Below are positions 45,477-54,700 of a stretch of DNA of 64,000 nucleotides, piece after piece. The notes below the pieces were generated by a model. The model was not told the DNA's origin. It saw nothing but the letters and a program-made list of their open reading frames with translations, and did not search any database. Position numbers and translations under genes: made by a program. Every line of letters begins with the position of its first letter. The first letter of the stretch is position 1. This DNA comes from Bartonella taylorii. Its GTDB lineage: Bacteria > Pseudomonadota > Alphaproteobacteria > Rhizobiales > Rhizobiaceae. The DNA is taken from contig NZ_CP083693.1 in the NCBI RefSeq assembly GCF_023920105.1, forward strand, positions 885,001 through 949,000, read 5' to 3'.

Positions 45477-46835
45477 TTAAGAAACTCCAAGCGCTTTCAG
45501 CTTACGGTGTAAGGCTGAACGCTCCATACCTATAAATTCAGCTGTACGCGATATATTTCCACCCAAACGACCAATCTGCGCCACCAAATACCTCTTTTCA
45601 AACAATTCCCGTGCTTCACGCAACGGTAAATCCATTATATTCTCATCTGCATCCATTTGAATACGTGGCAAAGAATCGCTCACTTCACTAGGGAGAAATT
45701 CTGCTGTTATTGGTCCATCCCCATCACGCACAAGAATGAGAAGACGTTCAATATTATTGCGTAATTGCCGTACATTACCCGGCCAAGCGTGTGTTTGTAA
45801 AATAGATATAACATCATCACTAATTTCACGCGGCTTAATACCAACCTGCTGCGATATTGTTTTTACAAAATGATGCACAAGTTCCGGAATATCTTCACGA
45901 CGCGCTGAAAGTGGTGGAACAGTAATGGGAACAACCGAAAGACGGTGGAAAAGATCCTCCCTAAAACGCCCGTCAGAAATGAGATTTTCAAGATTTTGCG
46001 CCGTTGAAGAAATGATACGAACATCCACCTTGACACGTTTTGTGCCGCCCACCCTCTCAAATGTTTGCCCCGTCAACACCCGAAGAATCTTACCTTGAGT
46101 CTCACGTGGCATATCAGCAATTTCATCAAGATATAATATTCCACCATGGGCTTCCTCTAATGCGCCGATCTTGCGCTCGCCTCCTTCCATTTCGTTGCCA
46201 AACAATTCTATCTCCATTCTTTCCGGAGTAATCGTTGCAGCATTTATTGTAACAAATGGCCCATTTGAACGCGTTGAAAGCGCGTGAATAGCACGTGCAA
46301 CCATTTCTTTTCCCGCCCCAGAAGGACCTGTAATCATAACACGGCTATTGGTTGGTGCCACTTTTTCTATGATTTGGCGCAAATGTTTTATAACTGTTGA
46401 TGTTCCGAGCAGTTCTAATGTCTCACTCGAGCGTTTTCGTAACTCTAAAAGCTCACGTTTTAAATTTGAGTTTTCAAGAGTCCGTTCCGCAACCAATACA
46501 AGCCGATCAGTTTTAAAAGGTTTTTCAATGAAATCATATGCCCCTCGTTTTATCGCAGAAACAGCCGTCTCAATATTACCATGACCAGAGATCATGACCA
46601 CCGGAAGAGCAGGGTATCGCGTTTTGATTTCATCAAGCAGCGCTAAACCATCGAGACGACTTCCTTGTAACCAAATATCTAAAAAGATAAGCTTTGGAAT
46701 ACGCTCATTAATTTGTGCTAAAGCTTCATCAGAGTTACAGGCAACACGCGTTTCATAACCTTCATCATTCAAAATACCAGCAACAAGATCACGAATATCT
46801 GCTTCATCATCAACAATTAAGATATCTGATACCAT
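45477..46835 (-). CDS. ntrX: Nitrogen assimilation/redox response regulator NtrX
   Basis: The 452-residue regulator has a receiver domain with phospho-acceptor Asp53, an AAA+ domain with Walker A GPSGAGKE at 170-177 and Walker B LYLDEIADMP, and a C-terminal Fis-type helix-turn-helix (NISRTAEFIGMERSALHRKL). The GAFTGA loop that contacts sigma-54 is missing: residues about 212-230 read GNEMEGGERKIGALEEAHG instead. It therefore probably does not act as a classical sigma-54 activator. It directly follows ntrY and precedes trkA. Confidence 0.95.
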   Translation of the reverse strand: MVSDILIVDDEADIRDLVAGILNDEGYETRVACNSDEALAQINERIPKLIFLDIWLQGSRLDGLALLDEIKTRYPALPVVMISGHGNIETAVSAIKRGAYDFIEKPFKTDRLVLVAERTLENSNLKRELLELRKRSSETLELLGTSTVIKHLRQIIEKVAPTNSRVMITGPSGAGKEMVARAIHALSTRSNGPFVTINAATITPERMEIELFGNEMEGGERKIGALEEAHGGILYLDEIADMPRETQGKILRVLTGQTFERVGGTKRVKVDVRIISSTAQNLENLISDGRFREDLFHRLSVVPITVPPLSARREDIPELVHHFVKTISQQVGIKPREISDDVISILQTHAWPGNVRQLRNNIERLLILVRDGDGPITAEFLPSEVSDSLPRIQMDADENIMDLPLREARELFEKRYLVAQIGRLGGNISRTAEFIGMERSALHRKLKALGVS

Positions 46836-46836
46836 T

Positions 46837-49101
46837 CTATTCCCCTATCTTACCACTTGTGGCTTGTGTAATATTCTCCTGCTTAGCCTCATCCGCTGGA
46901 AATATCAAACGGATCATTGCACCACGACCTTCATAAAAACTCTTCGGCGCATCATGCAACTCCATGGAACCACCATGATCTTCAATAACTTTGCGTACAA
47001 TAGCTAATCCGAGCCCTGTTCCCTTTTCCCGCGTTGTTATATAAGGCTCTAATAATTTTTGCCTTTGCTCTTTAGGAAGTCCTTTCCCATTATCAATAAC
47101 ATCCACAACCACATATCCTTCTTGACGATAAGAACGTACAAGAATATGCCCATAGACACTTTCCTCTCGTATGACCGCGTCTATAGATTCGCTCGCATTT
47201 TTGATAACATTGCAAAAAGCTTGCACAATAAGACGATTATCAAATGCACCCACAAGTGGAACACTTCCTAAATCTTGCTCAAAATGAATATCATGTCGCG
47301 TCACTTCTATCAAGAAGCATGCTTCACGCAGTAATCCGCGTATATCCAAAACATTCATCTGCGGTTTAGGCATACGCGCAAAAGAAGAAAACTCATCAAC
47401 CATACGCCCGATATCTCCCACCTGTCGAATAATCGTATCAATACATCGCTCAAAGACCTCTCTATCCTGCGTAATAACTTTGTTGTAACGTTTACGAATA
47501 CGTTCAGCTGATAACTGAATAGGCGTAAGTGGATTTTTGATTTCATGTGCAATACGGCGCGCAATATCTGCCCATGCCGATGTACGTTGTGCTGCAACAA
47601 GGTCTGTAATATCATCAATCGTTAGAACCCAAGATTGCCCCTGTCCGTCATCTTCTTCCATCGTAATTTGCAGATTACAAACGCGTTCTTGTCCTGCAAC
47701 ACTTAAAGTTACTTGCTCACGATGATTTTTACGACCTAACGAACGTGCAAACTGAAAAACTTTCCAAATTTCAGCACTTAACGATAAAAGACTGTGCCCA
47801 ATAACTAGTTCAGAGCGAATATCAAACATCGCTTCAATAGACCTATTGATAATTGTAATATCACCATTATTATCAATGCCAGCCACACCCGCTGTTACTC
47901 CAGACAAAACAGCTTCAGAAAAACGCCGTCTCTCATCAATTTGATCACGAACTGCAATCAGCTCATTGCGTCGACTTTTTAATTCACTGACCATGTAATT
48001 AAAAGTTTTTGATAACTGCCCAATATCTCCATCCCTCGCGCGTACTGGTACAAAAACTTCCATATTTCCTGAAGCTACATCATCAGCAGCACTAATGAGA
48101 AGACGAATAGGACGCACCAAACGATCAGCAACAGCAATACCAGCCCAAATAGCTGATAAGAACAAACTAAAAAAAAGGCACAAATAAAGCATACCAAATG
48201 CGATTTGCGTCAGCAGACGATTTTCATTTAAGTCACGATAACGATCTGTATTGACTTCTGTCAAACGCAAAGCAGATAAAACTTCTTTATCGACATCACG
48301 CACCAAATACAAAAATGTGTTTGGGATATTCGTAAATTTTAAAATAATGCCAAAATAATCATGAATCCCCGGTTGAAAAGAAAAAGGCCTTGCGCTGGTT
48401 GCACGCTCGATAAGGTTGGTAGGGGGAATCGGTAGTTTATCCTCATCACCAATATCACTCGATATAAAAACATTTCCGCTAGAACTTAACAAAAATGCAC
48501 CACGCAGATTGCGCCCTATAGCATGACGGGTCAATTGCATCCTATATTCAGCTGGATTGCGCTCTAAAAGCTTTTTATTATCAAGTGCAAATGCCATAGC
48601 ATAGGATAAATTTTTCATATTTTGAAGCATTTCATCCGCATAAGCATTCGCTAAATTGATAGAAGAACCTACAATTTGTCGTGTTGTCGTGTCAAACCAT
48701 CGATCAAGTCCTAAATTCAGTGCAGGTCCCGATACAAGAGCAACTGCAACAGCCGGCATTGTTGCAACAAGTGCAAATAACGAAATAAGACGCACATGAA
48801 GACGAGAACCTGCGCGTCTTGAGCGCCACGCACGAATGATGGGGACCATCTCATAAAAAACAATAATCACGAGCCCTAAAACCCAGATACTGTTAATTCC
48901 TATAAGAACAAGAGTTACAGCCCTACTGGGAATAATAGGAGTTAATCCAATAAGAATGATAAATGAAACAGATGCTGTGAGCAAAGCCAACACAATAATT
49001 GTGATACCTAAAAAGATATACACCTTACTTAAGCGATACAACTCATCATTAGAGATATGTTGATCTGTATCTTGGAGATTCGTCACAGATGTTGTATTCA
49101 T
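46837..49101 (-). CDS. ntrY: Sensor histidine kinase NtrY
   Basis: The 754-residue membrane kinase has several N-terminal spans (for example IFLGITIIVLALLTASVSFI and INSIWVLGLVIIVFYEMV), an extracytoplasmic region, and another span at SLFLSAIWAGIAVADRL. A HAMP linker (LVRPIRLLISAADDVASGNM), a PAS domain (VTAGVAGIDNNGDITIINRS), the phospho-acceptor His in RRIAHEIKNPLTP, and the ATPase motifs NGKGLP and GTGLGLAIVRKV follow. It pairs with NtrX one base downstream. It is divergent from rirA. Confidence 0.96.
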   Translation of the reverse strand: MNTTSVTNLQDTDQHISNDELYRLSKVYIFLGITIIVLALLTASVSFIILIGLTPIIPSRAVTLVLIGINSIWVLGLVIIVFYEMVPIIRAWRSRRAGSRLHVRLISLFALVATMPAVAVALVSGPALNLGLDRWFDTTTRQIVGSSINLANAYADEMLQNMKNLSYAMAFALDNKKLLERNPAEYRMQLTRHAIGRNLRGAFLLSSSGNVFISSDIGDEDKLPIPPTNLIERATSARPFSFQPGIHDYFGIILKFTNIPNTFLYLVRDVDKEVLSALRLTEVNTDRYRDLNENRLLTQIAFGMLYLCLFFSLFLSAIWAGIAVADRLVRPIRLLISAADDVASGNMEVFVPVRARDGDIGQLSKTFNYMVSELKSRRNELIAVRDQIDERRRFSEAVLSGVTAGVAGIDNNGDITIINRSIEAMFDIRSELVIGHSLLSLSAEIWKVFQFARSLGRKNHREQVTLSVAGQERVCNLQITMEEDDGQGQSWVLTIDDITDLVAAQRTSAWADIARRIAHEIKNPLTPIQLSAERIRKRYNKVITQDREVFERCIDTIIRQVGDIGRMVDEFSSFARMPKPQMNVLDIRGLLREACFLIEVTRHDIHFEQDLGSVPLVGAFDNRLIVQAFCNVIKNASESIDAVIREESVYGHILVRSYRQEGYVVVDVIDNGKGLPKEQRQKLLEPYITTREKGTGLGLAIVRKVIEDHGGSMELHDAPKSFYEGRGAMIRLIFPADEAKQENITQATSGKIGE

Positions 49102-49276
49102 GATTAGCTTACATTACCTTATCTCATTACCCCATATAACCTTTTGTAACAAAAATTGACAATACCAATACCACATTTAAAATATAACCAAATGAGCAAA
49201 GAGAGAAAGAACTTCTACATTTTGCAAAATATCTTTAAAATAAAGCGCGTTCAGTAATATTTACAGAGGAGTTGAG

Positions 49277-49723
49277 ATGCGGTTAACCAAACAGACAAAT
49301 TATGCGCTCCGGATGCTCATGTACTGTGCAGATAATCAGGGATCTCTTAGTCGTATCCCAGAAATTGCCAAAGCATATGCCGTTTCCGAACTTTTTTTAT
49401 TTAAAATCCTTCAACCACTTGTTGAAGCAGGTTTTATACAAACAGTACGCGGGCGTAATGGTGGCGTTAAATTAGCTAAACCCGCAGCAGAGATTTCGGT
49501 AGCTGATGTTGTAAAAGTAACAGAAGATAACTTTTCCATGGCAGAATGTTTCGATACTGCAGAATCTAATTGCCCACTAATAGATTTTTGTGGTTTAAGT
49601 ACCGCACTTCAAAAAGCTTTAAATGCTTTTTTTGATGTATTATCAGTGATATCCCTTGCTGATCTTCAACGATCAACCTTTCAAAATCAATTTAAAATTG
49701 ATGATCATAAAACAATAAACTAA
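49277..49723 (+). CDS. rirA: Rrf2 family iron-responsive regulator RirA
   Basis: RirA represses iron-uptake genes in rhizobia and relatives through an iron-sulfur cluster. The 148-residue protein matches closely: MRLTKQTNYALRMLMYCADN, the helix-turn-helix AVSELFLFKILQPL, the wing RGRNGGVKLAKPA, and three cluster cysteines at C91, C99 and C105. AGAGGAG precedes its ATG. Its TAA stop is followed, in the same frame and eight codons later, by the start of ispDF, so the two are likely one operon. Confidence 0.93.
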   Translation: MRLTKQTNYALRMLMYCADNQGSLSRIPEIAKAYAVSELFLFKILQPLVEAGFIQTVRGRNGGVKLAKPAAEISVADVVKVTEDNFSMAECFDTAESNCPLIDFCGLSTALQKALNAFFDVLSVISLADLQRSTFQNQFKIDDHKTIN

Positions 49724-49747
49724 GATAATATAAAAGGGAGATTAAGC

Positions 49748-50941
49748 ATTTCTATTGCAGCAATAATATTAGCCGCCGGACGCGGTGAAAGGGTAAAATC
49801 TCCACACAAAATTCCAAAACAGTACCAGCTTCTAGGGCAAAAGCCGGTTATTTGTCATACTGTGCGTTGTTTTTTGCAGCATCCAGCCATCACAACGATT
49901 GTCCTCGTTATTCATCCAGAAGACCGCCAAATCTGTGAGCAAGCTATCGTTGATTTTAAAGAGCACCTTATCATCGTTGAAGGAGGTAATACACGTCAAA
50001 TATCTACCTTATGTGGGCTTCATGCACTTAAAAAGTTCAAACCACAATATGTGCATATTCATGATGGTGCACGCCCCTTTATCGAAAACCAGCTCCTCGA
50101 TCAAATCCACACAACTGTCAATCATCAAGAAGGCGTTCTTCCCGTTCTCGCAATTTCTGATACTCTCAAACGCATAAATAGCGCATACCATGTTTTAGAA
50201 ACAATTCCACGCACTAACCTTTATAGTGCACAAACTCCACAGTGTTTTCCTTTTGAACGCATCTTAGCTGCCCATGAAAAAGCAATGCAAGCTTGTAAAA
50301 AAGAATTTACTGATGATTCTGCAATTGCGGAATGGTTTGGAATTCCTATGCGTAGCATCCTTGGAGACCCTAATAACATAAAAATTACATGGCACGAAGA
50401 TTTTGATACCGCACATCTATATCTTCAAAAAAAAATGCAAATATTTCCTGATATCCGTACCGGCAATGGTTATGATGTTCATTCTTTCGAGAAAGGAACT
50501 TCCCTTATATTATGTGGCATAGAAATTCCTTTTCATAAAAAATTGAATGGACACTCCGACGCGGATGTCGCGCTTCATGCACTAACAGATGCTCTTCTCG
50601 CTACGCGAGGTGCAGGAGATATCGGTACACATTTCCCCCCCTCTGATCCCCAATGGAAAAATGCATCATCAGAAATTTTTCTTCGTCACGCTCTTGATAT
50701 TGTTAAACAAGCACGCGGTCGTATTGCCAATGTTGATATCACGCTGATCGCCGAAGAACCTAAAATCGGCCCCTATCGTCATAAAATGAGAGAAAATCTT
50801 ATGAATATACTCACAATTTCACCCGATCGAATCTCCATCAAAGCAACAACAAATGAAAAGCTCGGATTTATTGGTCGTGGTGAAGGCATCGCGGCTTTTG
50901 CAACAGCGAGCGTCCTTTATCTAGGAGAAATTCCTAAATGA
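49748..50941 (+). CDS. ispDF: Bifunctional IspD/IspF enzyme, apparent ATT start
   Basis: The fused protein carries 2-C-methyl-D-erythritol 4-phosphate cytidylyltransferase (IspD, about 1-230) and 2,4-cyclodiphosphate synthase (IspF, about 235-397) of the non-mevalonate isoprenoid pathway. IspD is shown by IAAIILAAGRGERVKSPHK, VHIHDGARPF and TPQCFPF. IspF is shown by GNGYDVHSFEKG, GHSDADVALHALTDALL and KATTNEKLGFIGRGEGIAA. There is no ATG, GTG or TTG between the rirA stop and the IspD nucleotide-binding motif. The best candidate is ATT at 49748, seven bases after AAAGGGAG. The first conventional start, GTG at 49862, would delete that motif. Its stop overlaps cinA (ATGA). Confidence 0.88.
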   Translation: MSIAAIILAAGRGERVKSPHKIPKQYQLLGQKPVICHTVRCFLQHPAITTIVLVIHPEDRQICEQAIVDFKEHLIIVEGGNTRQISTLCGLHALKKFKPQYVHIHDGARPFIENQLLDQIHTTVNHQEGVLPVLAISDTLKRINSAYHVLETIPRTNLYSAQTPQCFPFERILAAHEKAMQACKKEFTDDSAIAEWFGIPMRSILGDPNNIKITWHEDFDTAHLYLQKKMQIFPDIRTGNGYDVHSFEKGTSLILCGIEIPFHKKLNGHSDADVALHALTDALLATRGAGDIGTHFPPSDPQWKNASSEIFLRHALDIVKQARGRIANVDITLIAEEPKIGPYRHKMRENLMNILTISPDRISIKATTNEKLGFIGRGEGIAAFATASVLYLGEIPK

Positions 50942-51426
50942 CATATTTTTGTGAAAAACAAGCACGTGAAGTCCTTACAGCATGTCGCCAAAAAGGTTTG
51001 CTTTTAACCACTGTTGAATCTTGTACAGGAGGGCTCATTGCTGCAAATCTTACACATATTGCAGGGTCATCAGATGTATTTGATTGTGGATTTGTCGTTT
51101 ATTCAAATGAATCGAAAACACACCTTGTTGGTGTATGCGCTGAACTTATAGAAAAATACGGTGCCGTTTCAAAGGAAGTTGCGCTTGCAATGGCTGAGGG
51201 TGGATTAAAATACTCACAAGCTGGAATTGCTGTCTCTGTAACAGGAATTGCAGGACCGGGGGGAGCATGTCTTAATAAACCTGTAGGGCTTGTACATTTC
51301 GCAGTTGCTTACAAGAATCATAAAACTCTGCATACGGAAATGCATTTCGGAGATCTTGATCGCAACACTATACGCTATGCAACCGTTGAAAATGCTTTAA
51401 AAATGATCTTGGAATCTCTCCAATGA
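50938..51426 (+). CDS. CinA C-terminal domain amidohydrolase (PncC type)
   Basis: The 162-residue protein is the stand-alone CinA C-terminal domain, expected to deamidate nicotinamide mononucleotide to nicotinate mononucleotide. Motifs: VESCTGGLIAANLTHIAGSSDVF, GFVVYSNESK, and VTGIAGPGG. The ATG overlaps the ispDF stop by four bases, so translation is probably coupled. Its end faces ratA, transcribed the other way. Confidence 0.9.
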   Translation: MTYFCEKQAREVLTACRQKGLLLTTVESCTGGLIAANLTHIAGSSDVFDCGFVVYSNESKTHLVGVCAELIEKYGAVSKEVALAMAEGGLKYSQAGIAVSVTGIAGPGGACLNKPVGLVHFAVAYKNHKTLHTEMHFGDLDRNTIRYATVENALKMILESLQ

Positions 51427-51519
51427 TATTCTCCACAGTCCAATTTCTAGATTTTACCTCATCACAATCACAGTCCATAACATGCAATACTGATTATGCA
51501 ACAAAATCAACTGAATAAA

Positions 51520-51981
51520 TTATGTTCTCGGAGAACCGTAAATTCGATGCGCACGCATTTCAAAAGCATCGGTGAATTTACGGAAAGCAATATCAAACAT
51601 TGATCCCATCACCAATCCAAGCATTTTGCTTTTAAACTCATAATCAATAAAAAACTCTACATTACATGCATTGGTATTCTCAATATCATGAAAGATCCAA
51701 CGATTTTCAAGATATCTGAATGGGCCATCAATATATTTAACCTCTATCAGATTTTTCTTCGGCTGGAGAAGTACTTGGGTCGTGAAAGTTTCTCGGATAA
51801 CCTTGTAGCCAACTATCATGTCAGCAAGAAGCAATGTCTTTTCCTCATATTCCTTACGAGAACGGACTACTAACGCCTCACACATTGGTAAAAATTCAGG
51901 ATAACGCTCAATATCTGCAACAAGATCAAACATTTCACTGGCACTATGGGCAATCTGCCGATGTGTTATAAAAGATGGCAT
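51520..51981 (-). CDS. Coq10/RatA family START-domain protein
   Basis: This 153-residue member of the COQ10 START-like family binds polyisoprenoid quinones and helps ubiquinone function in alphaproteobacteria and mitochondria. The name RatA comes from a reported toxin in E. coli. Features: FITHRQIAHSASEMFDLVAD, IERYPEFLPMCEALVV, and the C-terminal FEMRAHRIYGSPR. It begins three bases after lipA ends, suggesting co-transcription. Confidence 0.9.
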   Translation of the reverse strand: MPSFITHRQIAHSASEMFDLVADIERYPEFLPMCEALVVRSRKEYEEKTLLLADMIVGYKVIRETFTTQVLLQPKKNLIEVKYIDGPFRYLENRWIFHDIENTNACNVEFFIDYEFKSKMLGLVMGSMFDIAFRKFTDAFEMRAHRIYGSPRT

Positions 51982-51983
51982 AA

Positions 51984-52946
51984 CTATCTCTGCAAAGCAA
52001 ATTTTTCATCACGCGCTTTTTGCAAAATTGCGAAATCATCGCCTGCATGATGAGATGAACGCGTCAGAGGGTTGGAAGCCATATGTAAAAAACCTTTTAC
52101 TTTACCAATCTTGGCAAAAGATACAAATTCTTCAGGAGATACAAAACGAATAACCGGATGATGCTTTCGCGTAGGCTGTAAATATTGCCCAATTGTCATA
52201 AAATCAACATCAGCAGAGCGCAAATCATCCATCAATTGAAGTATTTCATTTCGTTCTTCCCCAAGGCCAACCATAATCCCCGATTTTGTAAAAATTGTTG
52301 GATCAAGTTCTTTAACGCGTTGTAATAACCGGATTGAATGAAAATAACGCGCCCCTGGACGAACCTTTAAATATTTAGATGGAACTGTTTCTAAATTATG
52401 ATTAAAAACATCAGGCTTAGCAGCAACAACAATTTCTAAAGCTCCATCTTTATGGCGAAAATCAGGTGTAAGAACTTCAATTGTTGTCTTGGGAGCCTTT
52501 TTACGAATAGCATAAATAACTTTTGCAAAATGCTCAGCACCACCATCAGCAAGATCATCACGATCAACAGATGTAATCACGACATGTTTTAATTCCATCT
52601 GTGCAACGGCATCCGCCACACGTTCTGGCTCATTATCATCAACTTCAAGTGGAATACCTGTTGCAACATTGCAAAAAGCACATGCCCGTGTACATATTTC
52701 ACCCAAAATCATAAAACTAGCATGCCGCTGACTCCAACACTCGCCAACATTTGGGCATCCCGCTTCTTCACATACGGTTACTAATTTATGAGTGCGTACA
52801 ATACTATGCGTTTCTTTATATATCTGTGATGTTGGCGCTTTTACGCGAATCCAATCCGGTTTTTTTTGAATGCTTGTATCCGGACGATGCGCCTTTTCAG
52901 GATGACGCAGACGCCTATTTGTAACTCTATCAACCACCGTAACCAT
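51984..52946 (-). CDS. lipA: Lipoyl synthase
   Basis: LipA is a radical SAM enzyme that inserts two sulfurs into octanoyl groups on E2 and GcvH proteins. The auxiliary cluster motif [12 protein letters not shown] and the radical SAM motif CTRACAFC are both present, followed by [16 protein letters not shown] and [20 protein letters not shown] sequence. Length is 320 residues. It follows lpdA at 69 bases, so the lipoyl cofactor synthase sits with its main client, the PDH complex. Confidence 0.96.
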   Translation of the reverse strand: MVTVVDRVTNRRLRHPEKAHRPDTSIQKKPDWIRVKAPTSQIYKETHSIVRTHKLVTVCEEAGCPNVGECWSQRHASFMILGEICTRACAFCNVATGIPLEVDDNEPERVADAVAQMELKHVVITSVDRDDLADGGAEHFAKVIYAIRKKAPKTTIEVLTPDFRHKDGALEIVVAAKPDVFNHNLETVPSKYLKVRPGARYFHSIRLLQRVKELDPTIFTKSGIMVGLGEERNEILQLMDDLRSADVDFMTIGQYLQPTRKHHPVIRFVSPEEFVSFAKIGKVKGFLHMASNPLTRSSHHAGDDFAILQKARDEKFALQR

Positions 52947-53015
52947 TTAAGACCTCTGCCTTTTAAATATGGAATGCAAATCACATAAAAACAAGATTTT
53001 CAAGCAATCCAACTA

Positions 53016-54476
53016 TCAAGCATTTAAAACCTGACCATAAGCATCCAATACACTCTCTTTCATCATTTCTGATAATGTTGGATGTGGAAAAACGGTATGC
53101 ATCAATTCTTCTTCGGTTGTTTCAAGATTCATAGCAACAACAAAACCTTGAATTAGTTCTGTTACTTCTGCTCCTACCATATGGGCACCAAGCAGCTGCC
53201 CCGTTTTTTTATCAAAAATAGTTTTAACCAATCCCTGATCTTCCCCTAAAGCAATTGCCTTACCATTCGCTGCAAAAGAATAACGACCAACACGTATATC
53301 ATAGCCAGCTTCTTTTGCTGCTGTTTCTGAAAGCCCTACAGAGGCAACTTGTGGTGTACAATATGTACATCCTGGAATTTTTCTCTTATCAAGCGGATGA
53401 ATATTCTCCAAACCCGCAAGATGTTCAATGCATATCACGCCTTCTTCTTCTGCTTTATGTGCCAACATAGGAGGACCAGCCACATCACCGATAGCATAAA
53501 TACCCTCTACCCCTGTCCAACTCCATTCATCGGTTACAATACACCCGCGTTCAGTTTTTATACCCAATGCTTCTAATCCTAGATTCTCAATATTACCCTG
53601 AACCCCAACAGCTGAAATCAACCGATCAGCTGTAATTGTTTTTGTCTTACTCTTAACATCAATATGCGCAATAACAGAATCATAAGCTTTTTCAACCTTC
53701 ATTACTTTCGCTTGCGTGAGAATTTGTATACCTTTTTTCTCTAACTGTTTACGAGCAAATGTTGAAATTTCAACATCCTCAGCAGGCATAATATGAGGCA
53801 TCATTTCAACAACAGTTACTTTTGCTCCCATATCATGATAAAAAGAGGCAAATTCAATGCCAATTGCTCCAGACCCCATTACCAAAAGCGATTTCGGCAT
53901 TGACTGTGGGATCATAGCTTCAAAATAAGTCCAAATAAGTTTTCCATCTGGCTCAATACCAAGAAGAGAACGAGGACGTGCACCCGTTGCAATAATAATG
54001 TGCTTTGCTTGATAAGTTCCTTCCCCTAATGTACCTTTAGGTACTGGATTTTGCGGTTGCATAATCGGTTTAGACGATGAAGAAACTACAATTTCCGTAG
54101 GGTGACTCCCTTTTGCCTTCTTGGTAAGCTTTGCTTCACCCCAAATAATGTCGATTTTGTTTTTTTTCATCAAAAAACCAACACCAGCATTTAAACGCGC
54201 TGAAACCCCGCGTGAACGTGCTACAACATCTTTGATATTTGTTTCAATTGACCCGTTAAGCTTCAGTCCATAATCTTTTGCATGTTCAGCAAAATGCTTT
54301 ATTTCCGCCGAACGCAAAAGTGCCTTTGTTGGAATACACCCCCAATTTAAGCAAATCCCACCAAGATGTTCACGTTCAACAATCGCAGTCTTGAAGCCAC
54401 ATTGCGCCGCACGAATTGCGGTTACATATCCTCCAGGACCCGATCCAATCACAATTACATCATAAAGATTCGCCAC
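53016..54476 (-). CDS. lpdA: Dihydrolipoyl dehydrogenase (E3)
   Basis: The 486-residue flavoprotein regenerates lipoamide in 2-oxoacid dehydrogenases. It begins NLYDVIVIGSGPGGYVTAIRAAQ (FAD) and has the redox disulfide GGICLNWGCIPTK, the NAD motif LVMGSGAIGIEFASF and the C-terminal His-Glu pair HTVFPHPTLSEMM. The start is a GTG at 54476 with GGAGGAATTACT just upstream; an in-frame start at 54515 would add 13 residues. The protein completes pdhA-pdhB-pdhC-lpdA. Confidence 0.95.
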   Translation of the reverse strand: MANLYDVIVIGSGPGGYVTAIRAAQCGFKTAIVEREHLGGICLNWGCIPTKALLRSAEIKHFAEHAKDYGLKLNGSIETNIKDVVARSRGVSARLNAGVGFLMKKNKIDIIWGEAKLTKKAKGSHPTEIVVSSSSKPIMQPQNPVPKGTLGEGTYQAKHIIIATGARPRSLLGIEPDGKLIWTYFEAMIPQSMPKSLLVMGSGAIGIEFASFYHDMGAKVTVVEMMPHIMPAEDVEISTFARKQLEKKGIQILTQAKVMKVEKAYDSVIAHIDVKSKTKTITADRLISAVGVQGNIENLGLEALGIKTERGCIVTDEWSWTGVEGIYAIGDVAGPPMLAHKAEEEGVICIEHLAGLENIHPLDKRKIPGCTYCTPQVASVGLSETAAKEAGYDIRVGRYSFAANGKAIALGEDQGLVKTIFDKKTGQLLGAHMVGAEVTELIQGFVVAMNLETTEEELMHTVFPHPTLSEMMKESVLDAYGQVLNA

Positions 54477-54700
54477 AGTAATTCCTCCATGGATATATAC
54501 AAAACGGATACACACTCTCTGAGATTAAGACTAAAAAGCAACTTGACAGAATCTCGTGTCTTTCATTTCAAACTCACCATATATGCCTTTATCAGATCAG
54601 AAGAGGCAGCAATATCGCCATTCAAACTCTCTCAATCTAGCCTCTACCATATTAACATATCATACCCACACACAATTTATGTGAAGCACTTTTAAACAGC

